Positions 5,538 to 12,534 of a DNA stretch of 14,655 nucleotides are shown piece after piece. Made by a program: the position numbers and the translations under genes. The stretch is from Candidatus Dormiibacterota bacterium. GTDB lineage: Bacteria > Chloroflexota > Dormibacteria > Aeolococcales > Aeolococcaceae. Every line of letters begins with the position of its first letter. The first letter of the stretch is position 1. Below the pieces are notes generated by a model. It was not told where the DNA came from. It worked only from the letters and a program-made list of their open reading frames with translations, and did not search any database. The stretch covers positions 1-14,655 of the forward strand of contig PMYJ01000183.1 in the NCBI GenBank assembly GCA_003170875.1. The letters are read 5' to 3'.

Positions 5538-7304
5538 ATGACCTGGAAGGCCACATCCCGGGGAAGCGGGAGCGGTTTGATCGGCAAGCTCGCTCAGGCC
5601 AACATCGACGAGGTGGCGCCCGTCGACGACGAGGTGGTCGTCGTCCGAGATGACGACCCCGCCTCCGCACCGGTCCGCCAGCGCCTGACCGCGGGCACCC
5701 TCCTCCGCGTCCGGGAGGTCACCCGGGCCGAGGACCTGGCGGCTCTGACGGCGTCAGGAAGGACCCGGGCGGTCGTCCTCTGCCGGAGCGGCCTCTCGCT
5801 GCTGGCTCTGCACGACGCCGTCGCCGTCGTCCGGCTGGCGTCTCCGGATGCCGCCCTGATGGTCCTCGACGACCAGGCGGGGGAGGCACGCCAGGAGGTC
5901 GCCGCCCACGCCGGCGCCGACGGGATCATCAACCTCGCCCAGGACTGGAAGACGGCCGGGGAGGCCGTGCTCGCGGCCGCCGACCGGCGGGCTCGGGCTC
6001 GCGCAGTCGGCGACGCCATCACCGTCCAGAGCGAGGCAGACCTTCTCGGGCGGCTGGAAGAGGAGTGGCCGCTGTCCGTCCTCGTGCTCGCCATCAACAA
6101 CCTGGGGACGCTCGCCAGCCGCTACGCCCACGGTGACGTGGACGCGCTGATGCTCGCGCTTGCCATCCGGCTCCGGCCCGTGCTCCGGCCGAGCGACATC
6201 ATGGCCCGGACGGCGGATCGCAGCCTCGTGATCGCCCGCCGTGATGACGACGAGCTGGCCATCGCAGCGCTCGCCGACCGCCTGCTCCGTGCCTGCCGCG
6301 AGCCGCTCGTCGTCACCGAGGAGAGCGTGCCGATCACGATCGCCATCGGCATCGCCGCGCGCAGCCGGCGGGTGGCCGAGGCAGGTGTCACGGCGGCCTC
6401 TCTTCTCGAGCAGGCCCGGGGCGCGCTGGCCCGTCTCAGCAACCGTGGCCGTGCCGCCTACGAGCTGGCCGACGCCGCGCTGCAGGCGCGCGTCACCGCT
6501 CAGCGCCAGACCGAGATCGCGCTCCGGCATGCCGTCGACGACCACGAGTTCCGGGTCTTCTACCAACCGGTGGTCGAGCTGCAGACCCGGGCTCTCACCT
6601 CGTTCGAAGCCCTGATGAGGTGGCAGCGGGCCCAGGTCGGTCTCTTCGACGCCGCCAGCTTCGTCGAGGCCGCCCAGCGCAGCGGTCTGATGACGCGGAT
6701 CGGCCAGACCATCCTCCACGAGGCCGCCTCCGAGGCGGTCCACTGGGCCAGCAGCGGGGCGGCGGCGCCCGCACTTTCGGTCAACCTCTCTCCGCAGGAG
6801 TACTTCCTCCCCAACTTGGTGGCGAGTGTCGGGCACATCCTTGCCGAGGTCGGGCTGGCACCGGGCCGGCTGATCCTGGAGGTCCCCCTCAAGCTGCTCG
6901 ATCGCGACCCGCTCTCGGCACGGAGCATCCTCCGCGACCTCGCCTCCCTCGGGGTCACCCTGGTCGCGGACGACTACGACGGTCAGATGACCAACGAGCT
7001 GCGGACCCTCCCGCTCCGCATGGTCAAGCTCCGGATGGGCCTGCTCGACGGCATCGAGACCGATGCCGAACGGAGGGCGCGCGTGGCCGGGATCGCCGCC
7101 CAGGTGCGCGCCGCGGGCTGGCTCTGCGTCGGCAAGGGTGTCGAGACGGCGGCGCAGGCCGCGATCCTCCGCGATCTCGGGTGCCACGGTGGGCAGGGGT
7201 TCCTCTTCAGCGGGGCGCGTCCCGCCGAGGAGCTGCCCATGTTCCGCGGCGCCGAGGGTGCGTGGGCCTGGACGCCCCAGGCGCGGCCCGTCTCCGCGAG
7301 CTAG
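5538..7304 (+). CDS. REC-like / degenerate GGDEF / degenerate EAL protein, probable c-di-GMP receptor
   Basis: A 588-residue soluble protein. Residues about 77-135 resemble a response-regulator fold (GADGIINLA near its end) without a clear phospho-acceptor context. Residues about 178-315 form a GGDEF domain whose signature is replaced by ADRSL (226-230), so no diguanylate cyclase activity is expected. RPSD (217-220) nevertheless keeps the RxxD inhibitory-site pattern at the right distance. Residues about 335-570 form an EAL domain: FEAL (E357), SVNLS (N416), LEV (E448), DD (478-479), K497, E536 and QGF (Q553) are kept. However, the EGVE glutamate is lysine (GKGVE, K533), KID is KLR, and the loop after DD is DYDGQ instead of the usual FGTG. 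It is therefore more likely a c-di-GMP-binding effector than a phosphodiesterase. The ATG at 5538 has GAGGA just upstream (three-base spacing). Confidence 0.88.
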   Translation: MTWKATSRGSGSGLIGKLAQANIDEVAPVDDEVVVVRDDDPASAPVRQRLTAGTLLRVREVTRAEDLAALTASGRTRAVVLCRSGLSLLALHDAVAVVRLASPDAALMVLDDQAGEARQEVAAHAGADGIINLAQDWKTAGEAVLAAADRRARARAVGDAITVQSEADLLGRLEEEWPLSVLVLAINNLGTLASRYAHGDVDALMLALAIRLRPVLRPSDIMARTADRSLVIARRDDDELAIAALADRLLRACREPLVVTEESVPITIAIGIAARSRRVAEAGVTAASLLEQARGALARLSNRGRAAYELADAALQARVTAQRQTEIALRHAVDDHEFRVFYQPVVELQTRALTSFEALMRWQRAQVGLFDAASFVEAAQRSGLMTRIGQTILHEAASEAVHWASSGAAAPALSVNLSPQEYFLPNLVASVGHILAEVGLAPGRLILEVPLKLLDRDPLSARSILRDLASLGVTLVADDYDGQMTNELRTLPLRMVKLRMGLLDGIETDAERRARVAGIAAQVRAAGWLCVGKGVETAAQAAILRDLGCHGGQGFLFSGARPAEELPMFRGAEGAWAWTPQARPVSAS

Positions 7305-7314
7305 TCCCGGCTGC

Positions 7315-8631
7315 TCAGGGCGTCGGCGTCGCGCCGTAGGTCTGTTCGGGGACCAGCGCGGAGCTCATACCCAGGTCGGCGCAGCCGGTTGAGCTGGCGA
7401 CGATCACGCCGTACTTGTCACCCGAGGCGAGCCCCTCCCAGTAGAGGGTGACCGCGGCTCCCCTCTGGACGACGTCCACCCCGGAGGCGGCGTCGACCGA
7501 GAGGGTCCAGGTCGACCCCGACCAGCTCCGGAGCGCTCCGTGCCACTGGCTCCCGCTCCAGTAGGCGATCAGCTGGAGGGTGCCGGCGCGGCTGACCGGA
7601 CCGTTGGCCCCAGACGCCGTCCCACTGGGGAGCGCGGTCGCGCTGGGGAGCGCCGTCGAATTGAAGGGAAGGACCGCCGCGATCAGGCTGAATGCCGGAG
7701 TGGCCGACTGGACGGCGCCGCTCATCTGGATGGTGATGAAGGGGTTGGAGTACCCGACCGCGGGGTCGAGGCCGATGCCGCTCGTGGTGGAGACGGGGGT
7801 GAGCCCGGCGGGCAGCTGGCCGGTGGGGAGCGTCGTGCAGGCCGCGACGGGGGCGAGGACATTCGCCGGCGAGCCGGTGGGCAGGTCGGAGGGTGGCAGG
7901 GTCGCCTGGGTCGGCGATGCCACCGCGCCGGGCGCGGTCGGACCCGCGCCGAGAAGGAACTTGGCGCTGAAGACGACGATTGCGATGAGGATGACCATCA
8001 CCACCAGGGCGGCCAGTCCGACGCCGATCGCGAATCTCCTCCTGTCCTGCGGCTGCCCCGGGGAACCGCCGGCGGCAGGGCCCCGCCGGGCCGGGGGGGA
8101 TCCTCGGGGTGGCGGCGGCGGGGTCCGCCGGGCCGGCGCGCCCTTGTCCGCGGTTGGGGTCGGGGTCGAGCGCTCCGCGTCCCAGGGGCTGAGGGCGACA
8201 CGTCCGCCCGCCGCCAGCACGTCCGCCTCGGACATCGGAGCGCCCGGCTGCTGCCCGCTCGGGGCTTGCAGATCGATCCGAGCCTCGGGCGAGACCAGCC
8301 ACTCGACAGGGGCGATCGGCGCCCCGAACCTGATGATCGAGTCCTCGATGGCGGCGGCGATGTCGTTCGCGGCGGCCATCCTGAGCGTCCGGGCGATCCC
8401 CGGGCGATCGGCGAAGTAGCGGAGGCCATCCGCATAGAGCCCGTGTGCCTCGACGATGTCGGCTTCGCTCGCCGGTGGGGCTGCGGCCGCCGCGGCCGCC
8501 CGGAGCCGCCCGTAGTCCGGCCGCCAGCGTCCCAGCCCAGCGTCGAGCTTGCTCAGCCCGCGCAGGAACTGGATGAGGTGCCGGTGCGCCTCGGCCTGCT
8601 CCGGGCTCAAGGTGGGTTCGGAAGGATCCAC
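7315..8631 (-). CDS. Single-pass membrane protein with Pro-rich linker and extracytoplasmic domain
   Basis: Not recognised; 438 residues from the GTG at 8631, which has GAGGGG (8642-8637) five bases upstream. The frame is open a little further, to 8691, without such a site. In order: a helical, Ala-rich cytoplasmic part (about 1-150), a Pro/Arg-rich disordered linker (about 165-198), one membrane helix (about 201-227), and a Thr/Ser/Pro-rich stalk. A beta-rich outer domain follows, with a single cysteine near each end (C265 and C417) that could form a disulfide, and the repeat-like LPSATALPSGTAS (329-341). The layout resembles a membrane-anchored signalling or surface-binding protein, but no catalytic motif is visible. 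It converges on the c-di-GMP protein gene with only 10 bases between stop codons; a functional link is possible but unsupported. Confidence 0.75.
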   Translation of the reverse strand: MDPSEPTLSPEQAEAHRHLIQFLRGLSKLDAGLGRWRPDYGRLRAAAAAAAPPASEADIVEAHGLYADGLRYFADRPGIARTLRMAAANDIAAAIEDSIIRFGAPIAPVEWLVSPEARIDLQAPSGQQPGAPMSEADVLAAGGRVALSPWDAERSTPTPTADKGAPARRTPPPPPRGSPPARRGPAAGGSPGQPQDRRRFAIGVGLAALVVMVILIAIVVFSAKFLLGAGPTAPGAVASPTQATLPPSDLPTGSPANVLAPVAACTTLPTGQLPAGLTPVSTTSGIGLDPAVGYSNPFITIQMSGAVQSATPAFSLIAAVLPFNSTALPSATALPSGTASGANGPVSRAGTLQLIAYWSGSQWHGALRSWSGSTWTLSVDAASGVDVVQRGAAVTLYWEGLASGDKYGVIVASSTGCADLGMSSALVPEQTYGATPTP

Positions 8632-8665
8632 GTCATCCCCTCGGTGGCATCCGCGGTAACGATCA

Positions 8666-8690
8666 TGCCAGTCCGGGCTGCCGTCTGGCA
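8666..8690. promoter_or_regulatory. Inverted repeat upstream of the single-pass protein gene
   Basis: TGCCAG (8666-8671) and CTGGCA (8685-8690) have centres 19 bases apart, about two helical turns. On the minus strand a CATGAT that could act as a -10 overlaps the inner edge (8667-8662). The position suits an operator for the gene starting at 8631, but the arms are short. Confidence 0.3.
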
Positions 8691-8783
8691 CGAGCGGCGT
8701 TCGGGGCCCCCCCGAGCTCCCGACGCCGGTTTCGTCACGGCGCGGCGGGCGGGGCGGGTCGTTCGGTGCGCTGTATCCCGCCT

Positions 8784-8809
8784 GTTACGCCCCCGCAACA
8801 GGGGGTGAC
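8784..8809. repeat. CCCCC/GGGGG hairpin upstream of the small membrane protein gene
   Basis: GTTACGCCCCC and GGGGGTGAC form an imperfect dyad around GCAACA (core CCCCC 8790-8794, GGGGG 8801-8805, with a flanking AC/GT step after one bulged G). It ends 12 bases before the candidate -10 TAACGT and could be an operator. The stem is short and G/C-only. Confidence 0.3.
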
Positions 8810-8820
8810 GACACCCTCGC

Positions 8821-8826
8821 TAACGT
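8821..8826 (+). promoter_or_regulatory. Candidate -10 element TAACGT
   Basis: TAACGT lies nine bases before the ATG at 8836, and no Shine-Dalgarno intervenes. The same TAnCGT pattern precedes the nrtR-like gene and trpD at matching distances. Transcription would begin at or next to the start codon. No consensus -35 is visible. Confidence 0.4.
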
Positions 8827-8835
8827 GAATCGCGC

Positions 8836-9564
8836 ATGAGTTACGCGCCCGGCTCCGAGTTCGGCAACGCGGTGACCATCGAAGGAACGCACCGTCACGC
8901 CGCGGCCATCGAGCCCCGGGTGGGCTCGGCCATCGCCGCCTGCCAGACGTTCCTGGTGGTGCGCATCCTCAGCGTGCTCCTCTTCGTCAGCCTGCTCCCG
9001 GCGCGGCTCCCCTCGGTGGTCCTCACCCTTGATGCCACCCATGCCGTGAAGCTGCCCCTGGGCGGTCTGGACCGCGGCACCGTCCTGGTCCTCGTCGCCG
9101 CCATCTCGATGGTGGAGCTGGATCTCGTCTACCGCCTCGCCGACCTGCGGCGGATCGCCCGCTTCGGCGTCCTTCTCATCGAGTCGTTCGCGATCGTGCT
9201 CACCACCATCGCCCTCGCCTACGGTGCCAACCTCGCCGTCCTCCCCCTGGTCACGGCCGGCGGAGCGACCTGCGTGCTCCTGCTCAACCAGGTCCGCTGG
9301 GCTTTCCGCCTCCAACCCAGGCAGCGCGCCCTGACCGGGCACCGGCAGGGGGGCACCTTTGCCGGCTACGCGGCGCCGTCGCTGGACTGCCCGAGGACGC
9401 CGCAGCGTGTCGGGTATCAGGTGCGGCGGTCCGAGGACGGGAAGCCGCAGGCGCCCCCGTCCACCTCACCGTCGGCCGAGGTGCGGAACGATTTCCACGT
9501 CCCCACAAGGTCGGTGAACGCCGCCTCGGGCTGGCCCTCCGTCTCGCCACGTCCCAGGGGCTGA
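8836..9564 (+). CDS. Small multi-pass membrane protein
   Basis: Not recognised; 242 residues. I see about four membrane segments (roughly 36-58, 79-97, 108-128 and 132-150). A charged turn, DLVYRLADLRRIAR (96-109), sits between the second and third. A cytoplasmic tail of about 85 residues is Pro/Ser/Arg-rich and looks disordered. Codon use in the tail is less strongly GC at third positions than in the membrane part, so the tail may be evolving freely. The ATG at 8836 lacks a ribosome-binding site but follows a TAACGT hexamer at leaderless distance. The gene is divergent from the single-pass protein gene (204 bases apart) and is followed after 90 bases by the NrtR-like gene in the same direction. 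Confidence 0.7.
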   Translation: MSYAPGSEFGNAVTIEGTHRHAAAIEPRVGSAIAACQTFLVVRILSVLLFVSLLPARLPSVVLTLDATHAVKLPLGGLDRGTVLVLVAAISMVELDLVYRLADLRRIARFGVLLIESFAIVLTTIALAYGANLAVLPLVTAGGATCVLLLNQVRWAFRLQPRQRALTGHRQGGTFAGYAAPSLDCPRTPQRVGYQVRRSEDGKPQAPPSTSPSAEVRNDFHVPTRSVNAASGWPSVSPRPRG

Positions 9565-9641
9565 GCCACCTCCGAGGCTTCGCGGGCTGGGGAGGCGGGG
9601 ATCACCGCCGCGCCATCGGGGCGGCCGGGAGCGCGACCTGA

Positions 9642-9647
9642 TAGCGT
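9642..9647 (+). promoter_or_regulatory. Candidate extended -10 element TGATAGCGT
   Basis: TAGCGT (9642-9647) is preceded by TGA, fitting an extended -10 (TGnTAnnnT). It ends seven bases before the ATG at 9655. There is no Shine-Dalgarno, so a leaderless start is likely. An in-frame GTG at 9652 directly precedes the ATG and is an equally close start. Confidence 0.42.
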
Positions 9648-9654
9648 CGCCGTG

Positions 9655-10383
9655 ATGCCCCTCACCGCTCGCAACTCGGCGGGATTCGAGGCGCCGGCGG
9701 GGATGACCGCCGTTCCCGTGGTGCTGGCTCCCCTGGGGGGACGCCTCCATGTCCTGCTGGTCCGCCGCGACGACCCCCCCGACCCCGGGGCCTGGGCTCT
9801 CCCGGGTGGCTTCATGAGCCGCGACGAGCGCCCTGCGGAGACCGCTCAGCGCAAGCTCACCGAGAAGACGGGGGTGGGCGCCGTCTACCTCGAGCAGCTC
9901 CAGACCTACGGCGATCCGCATCGGGATCCCCGGGGCTGGATCCCGACCGTCGCCTACCTCGCCCTGATCGACGCGGCCGTGCTGCGAGCCGACGAGAGCC
10001 AGGCGCGCTGGTGGCCGGTCGACGACCTGCCCATCCTGGCCCTGGGTCACGGCGGCATCATCGGCGACGGCGTCGACCGGCTGCGGGGCAAGCTCTGGTG
10101 GTCGAACATCAGCGTCGGGCTGCTTCCGGAGCGCTTCACCATGCCCCAGGCACGCCGCGTCTTCGAAGCGATCAGCGGCGTCCGTTACGAACCGAGCAAC
10201 TTCCGTCGCGAGCTGGAGCGGAGCGGTCTGGTGCAGGCCACCGGGCTGGTCGCCAAGGGCGCGCCAGGGCGCCCGGCGGCCCTCTACGAATTCGTCTCGC
10301 GCCAGCCCGCCTGGTCGCTCCGCCGCTCCCGGCCGCCGGCGACCCTTGGGCCTGCTCCTCGCGGTCTGGCGGCACGGCCATGA
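9655..10383 (+). CDS. nrtR: NrtR-like transcriptional regulator (NUDIX domain plus winged helix)
   Basis: A 242-residue regulator of the NrtR type. Characterised members repress NAD-synthesis (or sugar-use) genes and are released from DNA by ADP-ribose. The N-terminal NUDIX fold covers about residues 18-145. Its NUDIX box (52-74) keeps G52, E58, R66, E70 and G73 but has lysine at two catalytic glutamate positions (K67 and K71), so hydrolysis is unlikely and ligand sensing is expected. The C-terminal winged helix (about 156-215) shows LLPERFTMPQARRVFEAI, SNFRRELERSGLV and GRPAALYEF, which are typical of the family. The last 25 residues are a Pro/Arg-rich tail. No NAD gene is adjacent, so the target is unclear; a small cupin follows 36 bases downstream, probably on the same mRNA. 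The gene symbol is by family resemblance only. Confidence 0.85.
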   Translation: MPLTARNSAGFEAPAGMTAVPVVLAPLGGRLHVLLVRRDDPPDPGAWALPGGFMSRDERPAETAQRKLTEKTGVGAVYLEQLQTYGDPHRDPRGWIPTVAYLALIDAAVLRADESQARWWPVDDLPILALGHGGIIGDGVDRLRGKLWWSNISVGLLPERFTMPQARRVFEAISGVRYEPSNFRRELERSGLVQATGLVAKGAPGRPAALYEFVSRQPAWSLRRSRPPATLGPAPRGLAARP

Positions 10384-10408
10384 CCCGGCCGGTCGGAGAG
10401 GGCTGCCC

Positions 10409-10414
10409 GGAGGT
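10409..10414 (+). promoter_or_regulatory. Strong ribosome-binding site of the cupin gene
   Basis: GGAGGT lies five bases before the ATG at 10420. It decides this start, and it contrasts with the SD-less upstream gene, as expected for an internal gene of an operon whose first gene is leaderless. Confidence 0.7.
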
Positions 10415-10419
10415 GCGGG

Positions 10420-10707
10420 ATGGCTGAGGCCGGCATCGAGCCCATCGCCGCCACCGAGCCCCCCGAGCGCTACTTCGCCTCCCGGGGGCTGCACGGCAGC
10501 TCGTGGTCTGTCGGTCCGGGCACCTGGTTCCCGGAGCACCGCCACGAGCGGACCAAGCACCTCTTCGTGACCCGGGGCAGCATCAGCTTCAACGGGCTGG
10601 ATGTCTCCGCCCCCGCCGGGATCCGGATCGGCGCCGGTGCTGCGCACGCGGCACTGGCCGGCCAGGCGGGTGTGGAATGCGTGGAGGCCTTCGAGGGGGA
10701 CGGGTAG
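10420..10707 (+). CDS. Small single-domain cupin protein
   Basis: A 95-residue cupin beta-barrel with no assigned substrate. Motif 1 is GTWFPEHRHERTKHLFVTRG (34-53): H40 and H42 are the expected metal histidines, but the usual glutamate is lysine (K46), with H47 next to it. Motif 2, GIRIGAGAAH (67-76), keeps G73 and the third histidine H76 but lacks the usual proline. A three-histidine metal site is thus plausible, but the family's standard 3His-1Glu set is incomplete. The start is fixed by GGAGGT five bases upstream. It follows the NrtR-like gene by 36 bases in the same direction, so the two are probably co-transcribed; it may be a regulated target or a ligand-binding partner. Confidence 0.82.
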   Translation: MAEAGIEPIAATEPPERYFASRGLHGSSWSVGPGTWFPEHRHERTKHLFVTRGSISFNGLDVSAPAGIRIGAGAAHAALAGQAGVECVEAFEGDG

Positions 10708-10774
10708 GGGGTTGGAAAATGCTGAGCGGTAACGGACGTCGGGTCTGCTGTTGAGGAACGGCTCGCGGCGTCCG

Positions 10775-10791
10775 AGACGGCCCCGCCGTCT
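10775..10791. repeat. AGACGG/CCGTCT hairpin between cupin and MBL genes
   Basis: Perfect 6-base arms (10775-10780 and 10786-10791) lie around a CCCCG loop. There is no T run on either side. It could end the nrtR-cupin message or sit in the leader of the following gene. Confidence 0.3.
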
Positions 10792-10849
10792 GGTCGATTC
10801 GGTAATCCTTCGCTGCCTTGGAAACGCTCCCACCGACGGCGCCCGCCTG

Positions 10850-11500
10850 ATGGAGCCGCTGCGCGACCTGCTCCAGCTCCACCTCTTCACCGACCCCCTC
10901 TACGACCAGAACTGCTACGTGCTTCGGCGCCGTGACACGGAGCGCTGCCTGGTGATCGACCCCGGGCTGCAGGCTGACGCGGCGCTCCGGTTCCTGGAGG
11001 GGGAGGGGCTGGCCGCCGACCGCATCCTGCTCACCCACGGCCATCCCGACCACCTGGCCGGTGTGCCCGCGATGAAGGCGGCCCTCGGCTGCACCGCGGC
11101 CATCCACCCGGCGGACCGGTGGCTGCTCGCCGAGGCGGGAGCTTTCCCCGGCATCCCCGCCGGGCTGCCGGAGGTGGTCTGTGAGGACGACCTCAGCGAC
11201 GGGCAGGTGATCGCCTGGCAGGGGCTGGAGATCGCGGTGCTCCACACCCCCGGGCACACGCCGGGCTCGGTCTGCTTCCTGGCCGGGCCCGACCTGCTGG
11301 CGGGCGACACCCTCTTCCGGCGCAGCGTGGGGCGGACCGACCTTCCCGGTGGTTCCTGGGAGAGCCTGCTCTTCTCGATCCAGGACCGCCTCTACGCCCT
11401 CCCACCGGAGACCGTGGTCCACCCCGGGCACGGCCCAGCGACCACCATCGGCGAGGAGATGCGGGGCAACCCCTTCGCGCTCCACCCGACCTTCCGCTGA
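10850..11500 (+). CDS. Metallo-beta-lactamase-fold hydrolase, glyoxalase II-like
   Basis: A 216-residue MBL-fold metal hydrolase of the small glyoxalase II-like (YcbL-type) group, probably acting on a thioester or related small substrate. Metal-binding motifs are complete: THGHPDH (H63, H65, D67, H68), HTPGHTPGSV (H132/H136), GDTLF (D153) and HPGHGP (H191/H194). The ending NPFALHPTFR matches the family's C-terminal NPxxR-like motif. There is no signal peptide, so it is cytoplasmic. The frame is open upstream to 10751, but that part is Arg-rich and unlike the family; the ATG at 10850 places the fold at the N-terminus, although neither a Shine-Dalgarno nor a clear -10 stands before it. It converges on the CoA pyrophosphatase gene with 24 bases between the ends. 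The precise substrate is not determined. Confidence 0.92.
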   Translation: MEPLRDLLQLHLFTDPLYDQNCYVLRRRDTERCLVIDPGLQADAALRFLEGEGLAADRILLTHGHPDHLAGVPAMKAALGCTAAIHPADRWLLAEAGAFPGIPAGLPEVVCEDDLSDGQVIAWQGLEIAVLHTPGHTPGSVCFLAGPDLLAGDTLFRRSVGRTDLPGGSWESLLFSIQDRLYALPPETVVHPGHGPATTIGEEMRGNPFALHPTFR

Positions 11501-11524
11501 CGGCGCGAGCCAGGGTCGGCTTCC

Positions 11525-12094
11525 TCAGCCCGCGTCCATGCGCTCCAGGAGGTCGTGGACGATCCGGCCCGTCACCCCCCAGATCGTCCGTCCCTCCGCC
11601 TCGTAGTAGTGGACGAGACGCCGCTCGCCTCCCTCTGCCGTCCGCTCCTCGGCGCGATGGGGTGCGGTCAGCAGCCCGCCGAGCGGGAGCCAGAACCACT
11701 CGGCCACCTCGTTGCCATCGCCGCGCACGGCGAAGGGCCGCTTCTGCAGGCCCGCGATCGGGGTCAGCCAGAGGTCGGAGCGGTGTGTGAGACGTGGTGG
11801 GAGCGCCCCCAGGAGCTCGACGCAGGTGGGGTCGAGGCCGATCTCCTCGCCCGCCTCGCGGAGGGCGGTGGCCGGGAGGTCCCGGTCCTCGGGTTCCCGC
11901 GAGCCACCGGGAAGGCCGATCTGCCCAGCGTGGAGACGGAGGTGTTCGGCGCGCCGGACAAAGAGGAGCGGGAGGCCGTCGCGAGCCGGGTCAAAGAGCA
12001 TCAGGACCGCCGCCTCACGCTTGCCGGGCGGCGGCGGTGCCTGCGGCGCAGGCGCGAAGGCGTGGCGCAGCCGATCGATCAACTGCGGGTTCAC
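11525..12094 (-). CDS. NUDIX CoA pyrophosphatase (NudL-type)
   Basis: It probably hydrolyses coenzyme A (and acyl-CoAs) to 4'-phosphopantetheine and 3',5'-ADP in the cytoplasm. The 189-residue product carries the CoA-pyrophosphatase signature LLFVRRAEHLRLHAGQIGLP (43-62), then GG (63-64). The NUDIX box core REAGEEIGL (79-87) is intact, with all catalytic glutamates. The open frame extends far upstream on the minus strand, but the homologous region starts at VNPQLIDRLR, and I place the GTG start at 12094. No Shine-Dalgarno is present; instead CATAGT (12106-12101) lies six bases upstream, consistent with a leaderless transcript. It lies 49 bases downstream of the 56-residue protein gene on the same strand. 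Confidence 0.88.
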   Translation of the reverse strand: MNPQLIDRLRHAFAPAPQAPPPPGKREAAVLMLFDPARDGLPLLFVRRAEHLRLHAGQIGLPGGSREPEDRDLPATALREAGEEIGLDPTCVELLGALPPRLTHRSDLWLTPIAGLQKRPFAVRGDGNEVAEWFWLPLGGLLTAPHRAEERTAEGGERRLVHYYEAEGRTIWGVTGRIVHDLLERMDAG

Positions 12095-12100
12095 CGTGCC

Positions 12101-12106
12101 ACTATG
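12101..12106 (-). promoter_or_regulatory. Candidate -10 element of the CoA pyrophosphatase gene
   Basis: CATAGT (four of six matches to TATAAT) lies six bases before the GTG at 12094, with no ribosome-binding site between them. The spacing suits a leaderless start. No matching -35 is seen. Confidence 0.35.
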
Positions 12107-12143
12107 CGTCGAGAGCCGGACCGGCCGCGGCCGGCGCGTCACA

Positions 12144-12314
12144 TCAGCGGTCGCGGCCCTTCTGCTGGAGTGCGGTCTCGAGACGCCAGACCGCCTCGGC
12201 GTGGGCGATGGCCTCGTCGAGCAGGCCCACAAACTGCCGCTGGCGGAGGTAGCGCACGGTGGCCTCGGTCTCGGCGGCGTCCGCCGCCACCTGCTCGGGC
12301 CTCCTCGCGTCCAT
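12144..12314 (-). CDS. Small helical hypothetical protein (56 aa)
   Basis: Not recognised. The 56-residue product is almost entirely predicted helix, rich in Ala, Glu and Arg (for example QFVGLLDEAIAHAEAVWRLE, 26-45), with no cysteine and no membrane segment; a small helical bundle or coiled-coil dimer is likely. The ATG at 12314 is supported by GAGGAG (12329-12324) nine bases upstream. The frame remains open to a TTG at 12368 with no such support. It precedes the CoA pyrophosphatase gene on the same strand by 49 bases and could be co-transcribed. It is divergent from the zinc-ribbon gene across 220 bases in which I see no clear promoter. Confidence 0.55.
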   Translation of the reverse strand: MDARRPEQVAADAAETEATVRYLRQRQFVGLLDEAIAHAEAVWRLETALQQKGRDR

Positions 12315-12534
12315 CCTCGTGGTCTCCTCGTATGCTTCCGGAGGGGTGGCGACGGGCCACGTGAGCAACGTACGCGGAGTGAGGCTGTCGTGGGGTCACG
12401 TGCGATGCGCGGCTTGGTGAAGGTTGGTGAAGCGGCGCCAAGGCGGTGCCACGCGCTGTGACGGAGCGAGACGAGGTGTGGGTGATGGGCCCCCGGAAGT
12501 GTCATCGGGCACGCGGCTGCCACGACCGGTGACG

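Noticed and set aside
5754..7187. Long open frame antisense to the c-di-GMP protein gene
   Set aside because: It mirrors a gene with clear EAL motifs. The translation is Arg/Gly/Asp-rich with no domain, as expected from GC-rich codon bias.
9466..10890. Long minus-strand open frame across the NrtR-like and cupin genes
   Set aside because: The plus strand carries clear NUDIX, winged-helix and cupin motifs and a perfect ribosome-binding site. The antisense product is low-complexity.
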